Assembly: GCF_902686445.1 (NCBI RefSeq)
Contig: NC_062227.1
Location: forward strand, 18,365,678 to 18,429,677
Reading direction: 5' to 3'
Length of the DNA stretch: 64,000 nt
Origin: Sciurus carolinensis
Taxonomy: Eukaryota; Chordata; Mammalia; Rodentia; Sciuridae
The notes under the pieces are model-generated. The model was not told the origin of the DNA. It searched no databases and worked only from the letters and a program-made list of their open reading frames with translations. This document shows, piece by piece, positions 33,807 to 47,689 of the stretch. How positions within the stretch are numbered: position 1 is the first letter of the stretch; each line of letters opens with the position of its first letter. The translations under genes and the position numbers were made by a program.

Positions 33807-36800
33807 GGTTTTACAGATACCAGAGGTGGGACAATTGTCTTTCCTCTGTAGCTCTTCCTGCTAATAAGGGGTGAAGAGTCTCATTCCTGTAAAAAGGAAA
33901 TTAAGGAGGGCTTTAGGGGAGAGCAGAGTTTTTGGAGTCAGAGGTGTCAACAGTGAATTGAAGTTAACATCTTTATGTATCAGGGGCTGGTAGTCTTGAA
34001 GAAGAAGCAGTTAATCGACTGATTGGTTGATAAACTTGTCTGTATGATCTTGTAGGAAATTCTATATGCAATTTAGCAGGCGTGATCCTGTTTATAAATA
34101 TCTGTAGGCCTTAAAACAACCAAAAATTTCTCACTCTGGCAGTTTCTGTTGATAGTTATCAGGCATCCTAAGAATTTCTTTTGTAGTCTCCAGTCTTATT
34201 ATTTGGGTTAACACAAGTGTACATCTTAAATTACATTTGACTATTTTTTCTTCTTTTAAATGTCCAGGGATGGTTATATTTTGGTTTTAACTCTTTCTCA
34301 AAGGTGTTCAAGATCAAAGTGGTCAAACAGAACTTGTTCCTCTCTGCTGTTAAATGTCAGCTGAATTCCCACAAGTAACACTCCTGGATAACTTGAGAGC
34401 AGCTTATTAACTACTTTAGTGCCATTTGCTAGGTAGGATCTCCTTGATGAGGTGGCTTCCTTTGGAAACATCAGGGATGTCTCCCTTTTTTGTTGACAAT
34501 CCTCTTTGCAGCAAGTGCACTGATTAGTTTTTCATCCTCTAGTGATGTCATTAATCTCCCTGATTGGAAGGTCTTGTGGACCAGAGTTACAAAGCTACTT
34601 AGAGAAGTTTTCCCCTTCTCTGGATTCAGGCTGACTCAGAAAGCAAGAGTCAAATATTGGTTTCTTGGCACCTGTAATTTAATGTCAATCTCTAAGTTTG
34701 ATCTTAAATATCAAGCAAGAAAGTAAGAGTACTGGGATTTAAATTCATGGCTTATGACTTTACAGCTATTTACCCCCTTTTACTTAATTAGGGCCTATTT
34801 TATCTGTCCTATAGGTGATGGCATATTATCTCTAATTTAGGTTGTTTGTTCTTGAAGCAGTATTTCTTGAAAACATTAATCAGGCAACAATTATAGAGTT
34901 TACAAGGAAAATACAAATTGGAATTAACAACAGTGAAAACATATTTAGTCTGTGTAATAGGTATCTTGAATTTTCAGTGAGGTATGTATTATATTCCCTG
35001 TTTGAGATCACAGTAATTCTACAATAAAAAACCAATCATTTGAATATAATTTAAATGAACTGAAGTCTGGCTTATTTTGAATCCACTCTGATACATAGTA
35101 ATGTGGGAGGCAGAACCTTATCTCAGGTAAGATGGGGCTCTTCACAAATTTTAGGTTAAGTTTTCTATTTCTGAAGTTGTTCTTTGCCTCCTCTTTAAAC
35201 ATAATTTTATAAATTTATATATGTTGCTTCCAGAGTCTACATGAATGTTAATTAATATAATATGATATTATATTCAAAATATAAATCATGGAGAGGCTGA
35301 GAGAGCTTTTAACTTTCCTTTTGTATTGCAAAGAGTTTTCTATATTTTCATGTTTCATGATATTAATGTTTAAACAAATCAGGCTCTCACTAAGTTTTAG
35401 AAATACATTCACATTTAAATTATTTTTATCTCAGTGTCAGAAGTAACATAAATTTTCCATATACCCTATGATAATAGGTCCTGTTATAGAACATTAAATG
35501 ATATAAATAAGTTCCCAATAAAATTTAAGATTCTTATAAGTTTAAAACTGCAACTGTAGACAAGTTTTGATTGGAAGAGAGCAGCTTGATAACTTTTCTG
35601 CTTTAAAGATGTGCAGACCTGGAAGATATGAACACATTTAATATTCAAAGAAGAGTGGCCATTCCACAATTATTTTGATATTTTTATGTTAACCAAGTTT
35701 AGGGTTTAAAGAAAAATTTAGACTCTGTAACAGTACAATACTCCAAGAATTGTTGTTTAACCATAATTGTATAAACCCTAAGTTTTAAAACTAATTGTTC
35801 TAAGGAATAAAACTTAACAGAAACACTGTTAAGAGTAAATTAGTGTTTTTAAGAAATCCTTGTCATTTTAACATATATATTTAACATTGGTTTATATTAA
35901 CCCATTAAGAATTTACCTTAGGGAACAATCCTAAATAGCTTTAACTGATTGTCTCACATACATCTAACCAACTTAATTACACACAAACTTGTTGAAATTT
36001 GCCCTTTGCGTACACACAGACTCTTTAGCACTTACTTAGACCCTCATGTATTTCATCTCACAGAGACTTTCTTACCCAGAAACATTTTTTCTTCTACTAA
36101 ATATATTTCCATACTTAAAACATTTTAATTTCTTTTCTTCTGTTGATCCCTTTTTGTTCACATTTTGAAACAACTCTTATGAATTTTTTTTATTTAGATA
36201 AAATACTCCATTTTAATAAGATAAAATATTTTATGTTATTTATAGTACTCTGAAACACAGTTGAAGCTTTGGTTCCCCTTTGTATATAGAATAGTATCTC
36301 TTAGGACTTAATTCCTAGTAACCTTATTTTTAATGATGACACAAAGAAATTATAGACCCTTTTTATTTACCATGTCACCCCATGGAATTTAAGGAGTTAA
36401 GAGTACTAGATGTTGTCTAAGTTAGCATTTTAACTGTGTAAATTAACCAGATGTCTCTAACAAACACATTGGGGTAATCTGATACATGTCAAATACACAT
36501 ATTTTACTGCAAAAAAACACAAACATCAGACAAGTGTATTGAACAGCATTTGTCATCTCTTTTCTGTTGGAAAAAAATCCTAAAAACAATGGATTAGACA
36601 TTTTGACATCAAAATTTTATTAGTTTGATCACCTAGATAGACTTGGGAGTTAAGTGATTTTAAAGATATCTTACCTTCATTTGTTTATCCAATTTAAATT
36701 AAACCTTTTAAAATCATGTGAATTAAAGGTATTTGGATCAATTTTTTAAATTTTAATTTCATGACTGTTTCTTATTTGTGTCAATTTTGATATGTACATG

Positions 36801-37807
36801 ATATTTTGATGCACATATATAGACAATATCAGACAACACAATATACACATAACAAAAGAAAAGGTCTTATAGTTTTCTGTAGATAAATTTCCATGAAATG
36901 CTATAGATGTTTTACAAAACAAACTTTAGAGTTGAATAAAAAATAAAACTGATAAGAGAAACTTTAATCTAGGTATGTAAGGTCAAAATTATGAACTCAA
37001 AATATACCATTTAAGGAAAAACAAGAGTTGTAGAAGAAAAAATATTAATGGCCATTAATTGTAGTCTGAGATGGAGAGCAAGACAGGTAGAAATGGGAGG
37101 AGAGAAAGATAGAGTAAAAAACAGGGAGATGGAGACAGAGAGTCTGAAAATTATTTATCTGTGTTTCAGCCCAGAAGTTGAAATTTTTTTTTCCTTCAGC
37201 CTCAGATTGTTCCCTAGCTGAGTCTGCTAGCTTACATTTCATTGCAAGCAAAATTGCTGCCTTGGGATTATTAACCCTTGTTAAGTTCTTAGCTTGGGTT
37301 TGGCTGAAAAGGTGAGAGCTATTGCTAAATCCTTGAGGCAAAATTTTCTAGGTAAATTAAGATCCACTATCTGGTTCCTTAAAGGTAAACATAAATTAAG
37401 ATTGAGAGTCTAGGGTATACAGAAAAATGAATCTTTTAAATCTAACATCATAAGAGTAGTTAAGATACTGAAATTTCTTAATGAAGTGTGCAGAGTTGGA
37501 GTTGAAGAAGCCTAGCCACTTGTCTATCTGGGAAAGATCAGAGATTGAGAAAGGAATATAAACTCTGATCACTTACTCCACATCAGCCACCTCCTATAGG
37601 GGAGTTAGAACATGTGCTTGAGACTTCATGGCAGAAGGACTTGGTGGAAAGGGCAGAAGTCAAAATGGAGATGAACAAAGGAGACAAGAGTAGCAGGACC
37701 CAGAGGGGCTTCTGCTGCAGGAGAACAGTATGGGGCGGATTATTAGCTGGGTCAAAGTCAGAGAAGGAGGAGGGATTAGGAGGGGAGAAGAAGCCAAAAG
37801 AAGGTGT
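33807..37807 (-). other. Interior of the putative ERV, no pol or env recognised
   Basis: The 4-kb interval is AT-rich and I found no retroviral enzyme or envelope motif in it. The 98-codon minus ORF 37,045-37,341 has no recognisable domain. Either the interior is decayed past recognition or non-retroviral DNA has replaced part of it. Confidence 0.4.
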
Positions 37808-38026
37808 TCAGCTTTCAAGGAAGAACAAAGACTCACAGAATTTGTATGCCATTAAGTGACCATTTGGATTAATTATCTGAAGGATACTGTGACCAAATAT
37901 TATTACACAAGTGAATAAGTTTTGGTGACTGTAGGCCAGGTGAAGAGGCTTAAGATTATCTAGTAGACACCCCAGGTGTGAATCTGCCAGAATGGAGGAC
38001 GCAGATCCCATGGTGGAGGCTGACAA
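37808..38026 (-). pseudogene. gag-like N-terminus of the class I-like ERV
   Basis: A 72-codon minus ORF starts Met-Gly-Ser-Ala-Ser-Ser, an N-myristoylation-type start. It then has a Leu-Gly-Cys-x2-Asp-Asn-Leu-Lys segment of the kind found at the start of gamma-like ERV gag (matrix) proteins. It lies 500 bp downstream of the 5' LTR, the expected leader distance. It stops early, and Pro-rich text in a nearby frame (to about 37,600) may be the continuation. Assignment rests on position and a short motif. Confidence 0.5.
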
Positions 38027-38525
38027 ATAGCTGTGTCAGCATCTAAGTCAACCAAAGGTCACAGACTAGTTGACTGGAGATGAGGAGGCAGCACAATGAT
38101 GGGAGTTGTCACCCCCATCAGTGTGTGCCAGGCAAAAGGCAAGGGGTTAAGTATCTGTTGGCAGGAATTCTGAGAGGAAAACTAAAGAGGAGTCCCAACC
38201 CAGAGAGGGAATCTCCACCATAAACATTGGGGATCCACCCATCAGATAAGGTCAACTATGGAGGCCAGCCATAATTGTAAAAGTCATGATTGGGGAAACC
38301 CCCACTCCTCAACTGCCTTGAGGGTATTGGATAACCAACAGTTACATCTCAGGTCAGCAGAGGTGTGTGCTATAGGAAACATACCAATCTGAAGCTGGTG
38401 GTGGATGTGCAACCAAGCATCAGGGTGAATGAAAGGTGACACCAGCATCAGAGGGCCTGGGGCAACAGATGGGATTCCACTCACCTAAGTGACAGTAGAA
38501 GAGACCATCCAAATCATGGCACAAA

Positions 38526-38777
38526 TGAAAGCATCCAGAAACCAGTACTGATGCAGGAATTCATGCAAAAGGATTTATTAAGCAGACAGGAGAGAGTCTG
38601 CACACAAGGGTGAGAGAGAATGGCAGTGGAGCTATTCTTAGGTAGTAGAATTTTGTGGGTTAGTAACAATCTGATCAATGATTGACCAGGAAGTTTGTGG
38701 GCTACCAATATAGGTTGTAAAATGGTGGGGAGGGGAAGAATAATGGTGGCAGCAAAATGGCAGATCTGATGCCAATA
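38526..38777 (-). mobile_element. 5' LTR of the class I-like ERV (minus)
   Basis: A 252-bp unit read on minus from 'tattggcatcagatctgcc' to 'ggatgctttca'. It has an AATAAA polyadenylation signal ('gcttaataaatcc', about 38,575-38,580). It pairs with 33,503-33,793. No convincing primer-binding site was identified directly after it. Confidence 0.7.
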
Positions 38778-38904
38778 CCATGTATAAACAGCTGGATACA
38801 ACCCAGCAGGAAAAGGAAGAAGGGAAACACAGGCCATATAATCCACACAGGTGGGAGGGAAAACAGGAAACTCAAGGACACAGCTGTTATAATTTTCTTA
38901 TATG

Positions 38905-39095
38905 AAGGGTCAGCAAACATGTTCCTCAAAGAACCAGACATCAAAGAACTAGGTTTTGCAGGCTCCATAGTCACTTCCACAACTGCTCAACTCTGCCCAT
39001 AGAACTGGAAAAGAATCTCAGCCAAGGTGTAAACCAATCAGTGATGTACTCCAATAAAATTTTACCTGGAAAAACACAAGACAGGCAGAGGGTGG
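38905..39095 (+). repeat. MER5A-like hAT (Charlie) element
   Basis: In order: 'agggtcagcaaac', 'agaaccagacatcaaagaac', 'ggttttgcaggctccatagt', 'acaactgctcaactctgcc', 'gtgtaaaccaatcagtg' and 'tccaataaaattttacctgg'. This is the recognisable text of MER5A, an ancient non-autonomous DNA transposon of placental mammals. Confidence 0.85.
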
Positions 39096-39584
39096 GGACA
39101 CTGGTAGATCTTTCTCTTGGGCAGTAGTTTGAGTAGAGTAGCAGTAGTAGTAATAAAAGAGGCAGAAAAGTAGTAGTAATTGTGATTTGCACATGCTGTT
39201 CAGAACAAAACCCCATTCTTGTAGGAAAGCAGAGGGAACAAAGTATGAGAGGGCAGTGAGCAATGCATGCCTCAGAACTGAGACAGAGGCAAAATTTAAA
39301 TTGAGGACTTGGAGACTCTAGCCTGTGATTTCATCTATGCCTTTATTGCCTCTTAAATGTTCACCTCATTATCCAGAAAATTGGAAAATGGAATATTGTT
39401 GACCTGTCATCTATTCAGACATACTGAGATTCTGCAGAAGAAGACCAAGTCATGAAAGGCTAAGAGGTTTTCTAAAAATCAGTTGTTGAAGGCAAGATGA
39501 AATCTATCTCTTGGTTCCTGTGCATCACTATATGTAGGCTTCCAGTAAATAGAGAAGCAACTTTGGCATCTGCAGAGCACTTAT
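39096..39584. other. Unassigned sequence
   Basis: Contains short GTA/TAG-rich runs near 39,135-39,175. No gene recognised. Confidence 0.45.
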
Positions 39585-39800
39585 GAAGTGCTTTCAATGT
39601 CTCATTTATTCTTAATAAGAGCCCTATTATAGAGACAAAACTGCTTCTCTGATCTCATACTACATGTAAGAAATAAAGTCCAAAAAATAATTGATTTGCC
39701 AAAGATCACACAAACAAGAGGAGGTGGAGCTGAGATGTGAACCCTGGTTTGTTGTCTGAGTCCAGATTCTACATCATCAAACTGTACTGACTATGGCTTC
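39585..39800 (+). repeat. MIR SINE
   Basis: 'gatttgccaaagatcacac', 'gaggtggagctgagatgtga', 'accctggtttgttgtctgag' and 'ctgactatggc' reproduce the MIR 3' half ('cccaaggtcacacagc ... gatttgaacccaggtctg'). Confidence 0.8.
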
Positions 39801-41640
39801 CTGTTTACTTCACAGCACTTTAGAACTTCAGAGAGTTGCATTACATTCCTACAGAATACTCAGAAGTATCTGCAGTTTTGAAATAGTTATATGCTGAATT
39901 TGGAGTGCACAGTATCAAACAGGAATCAAGCAGTGACTCTGCTGTCACCATAATGATCATCTATGGTCTTAAAGCTCTTAATACATTGCCAGACCCAAGA
40001 AGAGCTACAAAGTTTCTAAAGGAGTTTCCTTTTAAGAACTATCTAGTCTTTTGTAACAATGTTTTCTAATAGTGATAAAAGGTGTCATGTTTCTCCTCAC
40101 ATTCTTATTCTCTAAGCTCTTGAATAACTGCAGATTCATAAACATTTTAAGTAATAATAATTCACAGACCTGTGTCCCCTTTACATATTTTCCTTAAGAT
40201 CTCACAGTCTGTAAATTCAACACTAGACACCTGACCAGAAGGCTGCTGTGACAGAGTCAAGGCAGAGAATTTTCATGGCCACAAGTTTCCTTTGATGTGC
40301 CTTTCTATAATCCACATAATTTTGACACTCCATTACTTCACTATGCCAGGTAACCTGCTATTTTAATATTTCAATAATGTTCTATAAATGGAATGAACAG
40401 CAAGTTCTTTTAGTAGTGAAAGTGACACATTACTCAGAGAAATGCTTTGAAGAAATTTGAGTTCTGTTCACAAAATATTTCTGCCTTGCCTAGCATTTAT
40501 AGGGTAGTTAGATAATCTTATATTTTTTTACTTCCCCTGCTTCTGCTTACTTTAACATGTAGAATATTTAACAGGAGTAAAGAAAAGACAAAATTACAAT
40601 ATAGCAAGTTTTTTATCCTCAGGAGCTGTAAATAGGCAGGGTAGCCAACCACATTGGTTTGCCCAGGGACTAAGAAAATATTCACTGTTACAACTGAGAC
40701 AATCTAGGACAAACTAGATTAAGCTGGTTACCCTACATTCATACACACAACCTCTATACATATGGTCTAAACAGTCTTCCTTTCCTCCACATATCCTTTT
40801 TGGTGGTATATAAATTTTTTGTACCAGCAGAAATTTCTAATAGAACAGATTCACAGTAAAGTAACAAAACCATGAGACAAAGGAGATAGGTCCCAGGCAT
40901 AAATCCTATTTCTTAAAGATTTTCTTTAGTTAAAAATATTAAGAGGGGTAAAGGTATGGTAAAACAAGTTTCAACTTGTATATTCTCCACCTGAAACTAC
41001 TCCACTTGGAGACAAAAACGTGGATATTCATTTCTCTGATGTGAGATAATTTAATTTCATTACAAATCATACACAAAATATCAGTATTATTTTACTTAAG
41101 ATACAGCAAGGGTCAAATAATTTTACACTCTAAGAGGTTTAAAATGTGGAAACAACATTATTTAATTATCAAATTAAAACTATCACATCTATTTATGAAA
41201 GTCCAACATAAATCAAAAGGATGTAGGTGTTTTCTGATGCATACATGTGCATCTGTGCAGTCACACACACTTACAGGTAGATTATATAGCTTTAACATGC
41301 TAGCATGAGACATATGTGGAGGACAAAGAGGGGAAAATATTTGTTGTTACAGCTGTGTACCTTCTTCTCTGACCCAGACTGAGAGGGTGGGACCCTTCCT
41401 TCCACAGCCATCATCACCACCATCCTTTCTCAGGAGCACAGGAAAGATGATCTAGATCACCAGTACTTTCTCTGTCTGCAAAAACAGAACCTTGAAATGG
41501 ACAAGCAACATCTAGGAGACTTGTTCACAAGAATAGGTATCACTTTCAAGGTTAATGTGTAAAGCAAAGAAAGGAAGCAAGGATAAGGTAAAGTTCTCAC
41601 TCCCAGTTCCATACCAAGAAACATACCAGAAATTTTCTAT
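39801..41640. other. Unassigned AT-rich sequence
   Basis: No gene, RNA or dispersed repeat recognised. Confidence 0.5.
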
Positions 41641-41702
41641 GAATTTGTGATCCTTCTGCCTCAACCTTCTGATTATAGGTGTGTGACACTATGCTTACCT
41701 CA
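41641..41702 (-). repeat. B1 SINE fragment (minus)
   Basis: 'gatccttctgcctcaacctt' and 'gattataggtgtgtgacac' (plus strand) are the reverse complement of the B1 5' part. Confidence 0.65.
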
Positions 41703-41969
41703 GATAATATCTTTAAAATCTGCATAAACTACAACATATCTCACAGAATTTCAGTACTAATTTATCAGTTCCTTTCTACATACTGTTATTAAGAATTTGG
41801 ACCCTTGCTCACAAAAGGATTAAGGCAATATTTTTAGACATACAGATGGCATGAGGGTAACCAAATATACAAAATAAAATTTTTCTTTCTTAGAGTTGCT
41901 TGAACTAACAGTAGAATAATTTCACCAGTGTCCCTACCTTTGTTGGAAACATGCAAAAAAGTAATAATA

Positions 41970-42090
41970 TAGAAACCCCTCCCCCTGATCCCTAGGGATA
42001 CATTCCAAGACCCCCAATGGATGTCTAAAACCATAAACACTACCACCCCCCCAGTGATTTTTTCATAGGTAACTTCAGTTTTGCCACAGA
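41970..42090. repeat. Possible Tigger/mariner-derived fragment
   Basis: 'gatacattccaagaccccca' and 'atggatgtctaaaaccata' resemble the terminal region of Tigger-group DNA transposons. Ends and the opposite terminus were not found. Confidence 0.35.
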
Positions 42091-42284
42091 GTACTGGAGT
42101 TATTCATTCTTAATGTTTTATGCCCTGGTGCCTCCTTTGCATCACTATCCATATGCTTTGGGACCATTATTAAATAAAACAAACTTATTTGATTAAAAAA
42201 ATGTGACACTGCAACAATCTGATAACATGGAGGTAGCATATACAGTATGGAGACAACAGATAAAGGTATGATTTATGTCCTCGG

Positions 42285-42420
42285 AGGGATGGAAGATTTC
42301 ATCCTGAGAGGCTGAGTCATATGCCCAAGGACATATGCCCTGATGTGCCAGAGACAGGATTCAAACACATGCAGTCTGATTTCCAAGATCACATTCTCAG
42401 CTACTATTTTGATCATTGAC
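42285..42420 (+). repeat. MIR SINE fragment
   Basis: 'catatgcccaaggacatat', 'gtgccagagacaggattcaa' and 'atgcagtctgatttccaaga' give the MIR 3' pattern in diverged form. Confidence 0.6.
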
Positions 42421-44149
42421 ATTCTTGAATATTTACTAGTTATATATTCCTAAAGGTATTAAGAAGAATAGTAAGATAACAAAATTGTGCTAAATTAGGG
42501 ACATTTTCCATGAACAATTCAGAAATAGTATTTTTTAAAAATTTAATCACTAGATACTACTCAAAATTTCCATGACTGCCACAATTATTTATTTCTTCAC
42601 AATGTCAAAAAAATGACTAAATTGTTCACAGGGTGTTTACAATTTATTCAAATTCATAAAGAGGGTAATAGATGAAGGTCAAGCACTAAATAACTAGACA
42701 GTCCACCCACCATAAAGGATCAAAGATAAGCCAAAGACAGGTTACCAATGTCTCCTTTCTCTTCAAACTTAAAATTAACATGAGTAATGTTTCACATTCA
42801 TTTATACAGATAAAATTCTTAAATTTAACTGAAATTTAACTCAGTAAGTTTAACCCACATACAGCAACTTCAAACAAGATTATGATTTCTCTTTATTTGT
42901 CCATTTTAAAATTAAGAAAAAGTTAATCAATGTATTGAAAGTGACTTAGTTTTTCAATGTACTTGGCATGATAGATTTGCAGAGAGAATGCCAAATTCTA
43001 CAAAGCACAGGTAAATGATAACTTAGATCACTAAATTGGGCAATAATGGTTTCTCAATGATTTCACAGATTGAAGGATAGATGATAAAAGGCCATGAGCA
43101 CAGTCTTCACAAAGGTGATTTTGTAAACACCAAAATAACTCAGCATAGGCCATTCTCAAAATTGGTTTATGCATTAAATTATAGATGCCAACTATAAAAT
43201 ATACACACTGTGTATATCACCAGAGGACAAAAATTGTCTCAGGTATAATAATTTCTCTCTTCTAATTATGGACAAGTCTAGACTGGTGAAAGAAAGATCC
43301 ACGCTCTCAAAATCTAAGAAAATTCTAATGATACCCCCTCACTTATAACCTTCCAAGGTAAAACAGTGCATACATTCAGCAAGCAATAAAACCAAGCATT
43401 AAAACATGAAAAATCATTCTGGGTGAAACATAAACTAGTGCTTCAGTAGTAGTCTATTATTAGTATTCTAATCAGTTTACAGCATACAATTTCCCAGGGG
43501 GCTTTTTAATTTATAACTTTGCTGAGGATGGAGCTGGACTGTTTCTCAACTAGGTTGTGGAGCTGAGTCTATTATGTTCAGGTTTTACCCAAAGATAATG
43601 ACTGCTATAAAGACAGACTCCCCAGTCCCCTGCTCTCTTCTCACTTCCTTCCTCTTGCCTCCCAAACTTTGTCTCTGTTTGCTGATTTCTTATTCATTTC
43701 TTTTATACTGAATTCACTTCCTATTGACTCAAGACTCCTCAACAAAGTGGGAATTGGCTGAAAAGTCTGCTTCCTCTTGACTGGATGCCACCAGGCTCCC
43801 CTGATAACTTCTCCCCAGCTGCACTCTTTTGGAATCTTATCTCTGTTCTTCTACTAATTAGATTATTGGAGTTTGCATCTCTTCTCTCTAGAATCTCCCA
43901 ATAGATGGGTTTGTCTACTAACATGATTTCAAGTACTCCCTTCACACTGATGAATCCCACAGCTGTTTATCCAGTCCCAGATTTCCTGTGAGCTCTAGAC
44001 CTGTGTGTATGTAAATGTCCAGTTCTTTCTGCCTAGGGTTTTCATACATGTCTCAAATTCATTTGAATCCAGATTTCTTAATTCTAGATAAATGTATACC
44101 AAAGAGCTGAAATTAGGCCCTGACTCCACTTTATACTCAACCCATCTTT
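42421..44149. other. Unassigned sequence
   Basis: No gene recognised. The minus ORF 43,739-43,960 has no domain. Confidence 0.5.
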
Positions 44150-44720
44150 AATACCTGTCCATTCTCATTTTGGCATCCTTTTTGATGTGTCCACTCTGGT
44201 TCATTTCTTCTACCCTGTCTTAACAAAGGCTGCCAGTGCCAATGGATAGGACATATGCAGAAGCTCTCCAAGTATTTTCCTCCAATTTTACCCTTGCATT
44301 TTATTATTCAAAGAGCAGTTAGGTTTTCTTAAACCAAATCAGATCATAGTACCTGGAAGAATCCAAACCTGGAAGAATCCAAACCTGTTTTCCCAAAAAA
44401 AAGAGTCAGGTGACCATGGCCCTGCTCCTTTCACCTGGGACACCCTCCTAATGGCAATGCAGCCATTCTGGCTTCCTTTCAAGCCTTGGAACTCACCATA
44501 ATCCTGAAAACCTTTGCTCCAAATGGTTTTCCCAATGTTTAGCCCCATCTCTTTGTGTCATTGAGTCCTCTTTCAAATTTTGGAAAAATTATTTTGTCCA
44601 TGGACAGGGCTTCTCTGATCATTTGATTACATTCATGTGTGTGTTTTGCTCATGTTTCTTATTGTACCTTTATCAGATTGTGAATTTAGTGAGAACAGAA
44701 ACCCATGGAATGTTTCATAA
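44150..44720 (+). repeat. L2-like LINE 3' fragment
   Basis: Text such as 'ctgctcctttcacctgggac', 'cctttcaagccttggaactc' and, at the end, 'tcagattgtgaatttagtga' followed by 'gaacagaaaccc' follows the order of the L2 3' end ('...agaatgtaagctccatgaggg'). A 17-bp tandem duplication ('cctggaagaatccaaac', twice) lies at about 44,351-44,385. Confidence 0.45.
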
Positions 44721-45984
44721 AGGAGGCATCTTAGAAATACCTGTTGAAGAAAGGAGTGCCTTTTCTTTACTCCAAAGATCTCAGACCAGAAAATGGACCA
44801 ATGAAGTGACTCTGTGAAGTATAATGACCAGATGAAGGGAAAAGGAAAGAAAAAGAGAGCCGACCTAAGGCCGTGGATGGTGTCAAAAGGCCATGAAGTG
44901 AATATTACTTCTGTATTAAATGTTCAGAAGACAAATCATTGAGAACAAGCCTCATGGTTTCTGGAACTAGAGATGAGTTACAAATGGGAATGACTACAAA
45001 TGAGAACACGGTTTTCTTTCAGAGTAAAGGAAAATTTCTGATAGGCAGTGGTGTACATGCACAACAGTGTAGATGTGCTGCTGACCTAGAACTAGAATGG
45101 AACACTTCACAAGTCAATTTCATAGTGGGCAGTTCACACCTCAGAAAAGCTGTTATTTTTTTTTAAACTATATGAGATGGACTGCTGTGAGGCAGCTATA
45201 TCCCACTCACTATACCACAAGTCCTAAAGACTGATTTCATTTTATTCTTTTAATCTGCAGAGCCTAGTACAGAGGTGAGACTTACACACTGAATAAAGCC
45301 TGGATACTTGGGAACATCTTTGAAGCAAATAATCAAACCATTAGACCTAGCTAGGCTTTGGAACTCTGATTACAACAAAACATGAGCCCTCATGAGATAT
45401 AATTTCACAGATAAAAAATTTGGTAAATCACAAAAGACTCCCAGATTTCTGCCAGTATTTGATAATTATGCACACATATACAGGTTCTATGGCATGGGCA
45501 GTCCAGCTCACTATCCCTGAACTTCACAAATGGAGAAAATAAACTTCCTAGAAATTAACAGACTACACTGGAACCTGGCTGCAAATTGCATCAAAACACC
45601 AGAGGCCTGACACCAAGTGCCTTCTGTCACATTGCCACACTTGTGGCAATTGGAGAAGAACCATGTCACAAGCATTCACAAAAATGACCAGAAAGTACCC
45701 ATTCAGGAGCTGAGGTTCATTTGAAGATCAACCTTTAACATATAATTTGACTTTAGATCACCTAGTCATTTTCTTTTCCTATCCAGTTATCCACAACATC
45801 TGTTTGATAAGGCTTTGTTTTCCTTCATAGTATGTCATGAAGAATGAGAGTGGTCCTTCAGACAAGAAAAGTGTTTGACTCCACATTATTCCCATGGGCT
45901 GCATGTCTCCCACCCCTGATTCCAGTTTCATTTCTCCTAAGGAACTGCTACCCCATCCCATCATTACCAACACAACGTCAAACA
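44721..45984. other. Unassigned sequence
   Basis: The 75-codon plus ORF 44,939-45,166 and minus ORF 45,779-45,997 show no motif. Nothing else recognised. Confidence 0.5.
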
Positions 45985-46375
45985 AAAATATACACAATAA
46001 TAATATTCAGTCACAAAGAATAATATTATGGTATTTGCATAAAAATGGATGGAATTGGAAATATCATGCTAGTGAAATAAACCTATCCCAAAAAATCAAA
46101 GGCCAAATGATTTTTCTGATAAGTGGATGATGATATAAAATGGGGGTTGGGGAATGGGATGAGAGAAGAACGGAGGAGCTTTAGATTACATAGAGGGAAA
46201 TGAGAGGAAGGAGGGGTTATAAAAATGGTGGAATGAGACAGACATCATTACCCTATGTACATGTATGATGACATGAATGGTATGAATCTACATTGTGCAC
46301 AACCATAGAAACAAAAAAATGTACTCCATTTGTGTACAATGAATTAAAATGCAATCTGGAAAAAATAATTAAAAC
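45985..46375 (+). mobile_element. 5'-truncated L1 3' end
   Basis: Matches the end of ORF2 and the 3'UTR of L1-B: 'attcagtcacaaagaataat', 'catgctagtgaaataaacc', 'gataagtggatgatgata', 'catcattaccctatgtacat' and an A-rich end. Confidence 0.88.
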
Positions 46376-47689
46376 TTTAGTTCTGTTCATGTTAGACATC
46401 AAAATACTGCTGTATACTCACTTCACATGTAAAAAATAGAATCTCCAAAATATTAAGTTAGTATTTTCTAGAATCAGAAAAAAATTGAGGAGGACCACTG
46501 GGTCTTAATGTCATTTTTCTCATTCTAACCCAGTATTCTCTCCATACTTATTCAGATCCCACACACTTACATTCACTCTGAGACAGTAATGTGCCTCATC
46601 CACTCCCAAGGACTCTACCTCAGTCGGCACCCATCCTGTACATGAGTGACCAAAAGCATCAGCTATTGCATTCAACTTTTAGTGGCCTACTTTTATCTCC
46701 TTAACACACTTGACCCTGCCCATGCCCAAATGATTTCTTTTTTCCTGCCTATAAGTTTATGGCAGACCTGACCATGCAGAATTCCAGTGCCCTGCCATGA
46801 GACACACATCTCCTTGAGCTCCAAGTATAGCTCTTCTCTTGGGTTTCTTTTCCAGGAATGACAGAATAGCCTCTCCTCACTTTCTTCATGTATGTGAATA
46901 AAATTTGATGGCCAATATTTCTCCCCAAACACCAGGAATAAGAAGAGATATGATCACATCATCATGATGAACACTCTTTTAATTGCCAGTACAAACTGAA
47001 TCCCAGTGATCCTTAGCTCTTCCTTAGATGTGACAGGCATCCTGAAGCATTATCATAAGTTGTGTTTAAGGGCCTTGCCTACGTCTTGATCCAACTACAT
47101 AGCCTTACAAAATCTTCCCATCTCCCTGTTACAATATGTCCCTGGTCAGGATGAAAACACATTTGTCTTTTAGGGAATTTGGAGTTTTAAGAGTTATTTT
47201 CATACATTACATGAGCATAATTAGGAGTACTTCTTAAATGAGTGAGTGAGCAAATGATGAAATGACCTGTATATGACACTGAAAGCCCAACAACAAGACT
47301 GAAAAAAGTCACACATACTTGAGTAGGTAAAGAACTGCACATGAGATGCACAGTTGTGATACCTTCCAAATTACCCAGCCAATATTGGAATGGCTTCAGT
47401 TTCCCAAGAACATTGTCACAGTGGGAGAAGGGAAGGGGAGGGCCAATGGGGCAAAATTCCTAACAGTCCACAGATATAGGCAGCACTAAGCAAAGATTGA
47501 AAATTTATTTTCTAAAATTTAACTAAAAGCAGTTCTGAAGGACATAAGAAGCAGGTGACTCTGAATATTAATGTATATTCATGTGTCTAATTAGAGTGTA
47601 ATCAGCAGATATGGGCATGGAAATAATGTCACCACATGATGTTTACAGGTCAAAGTATGATTTCTCACCTAAAATTTTATTCAACAAAT
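46376..47689. other. Unassigned sequence
   Basis: No gene or repeat recognised. Confidence 0.5.
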
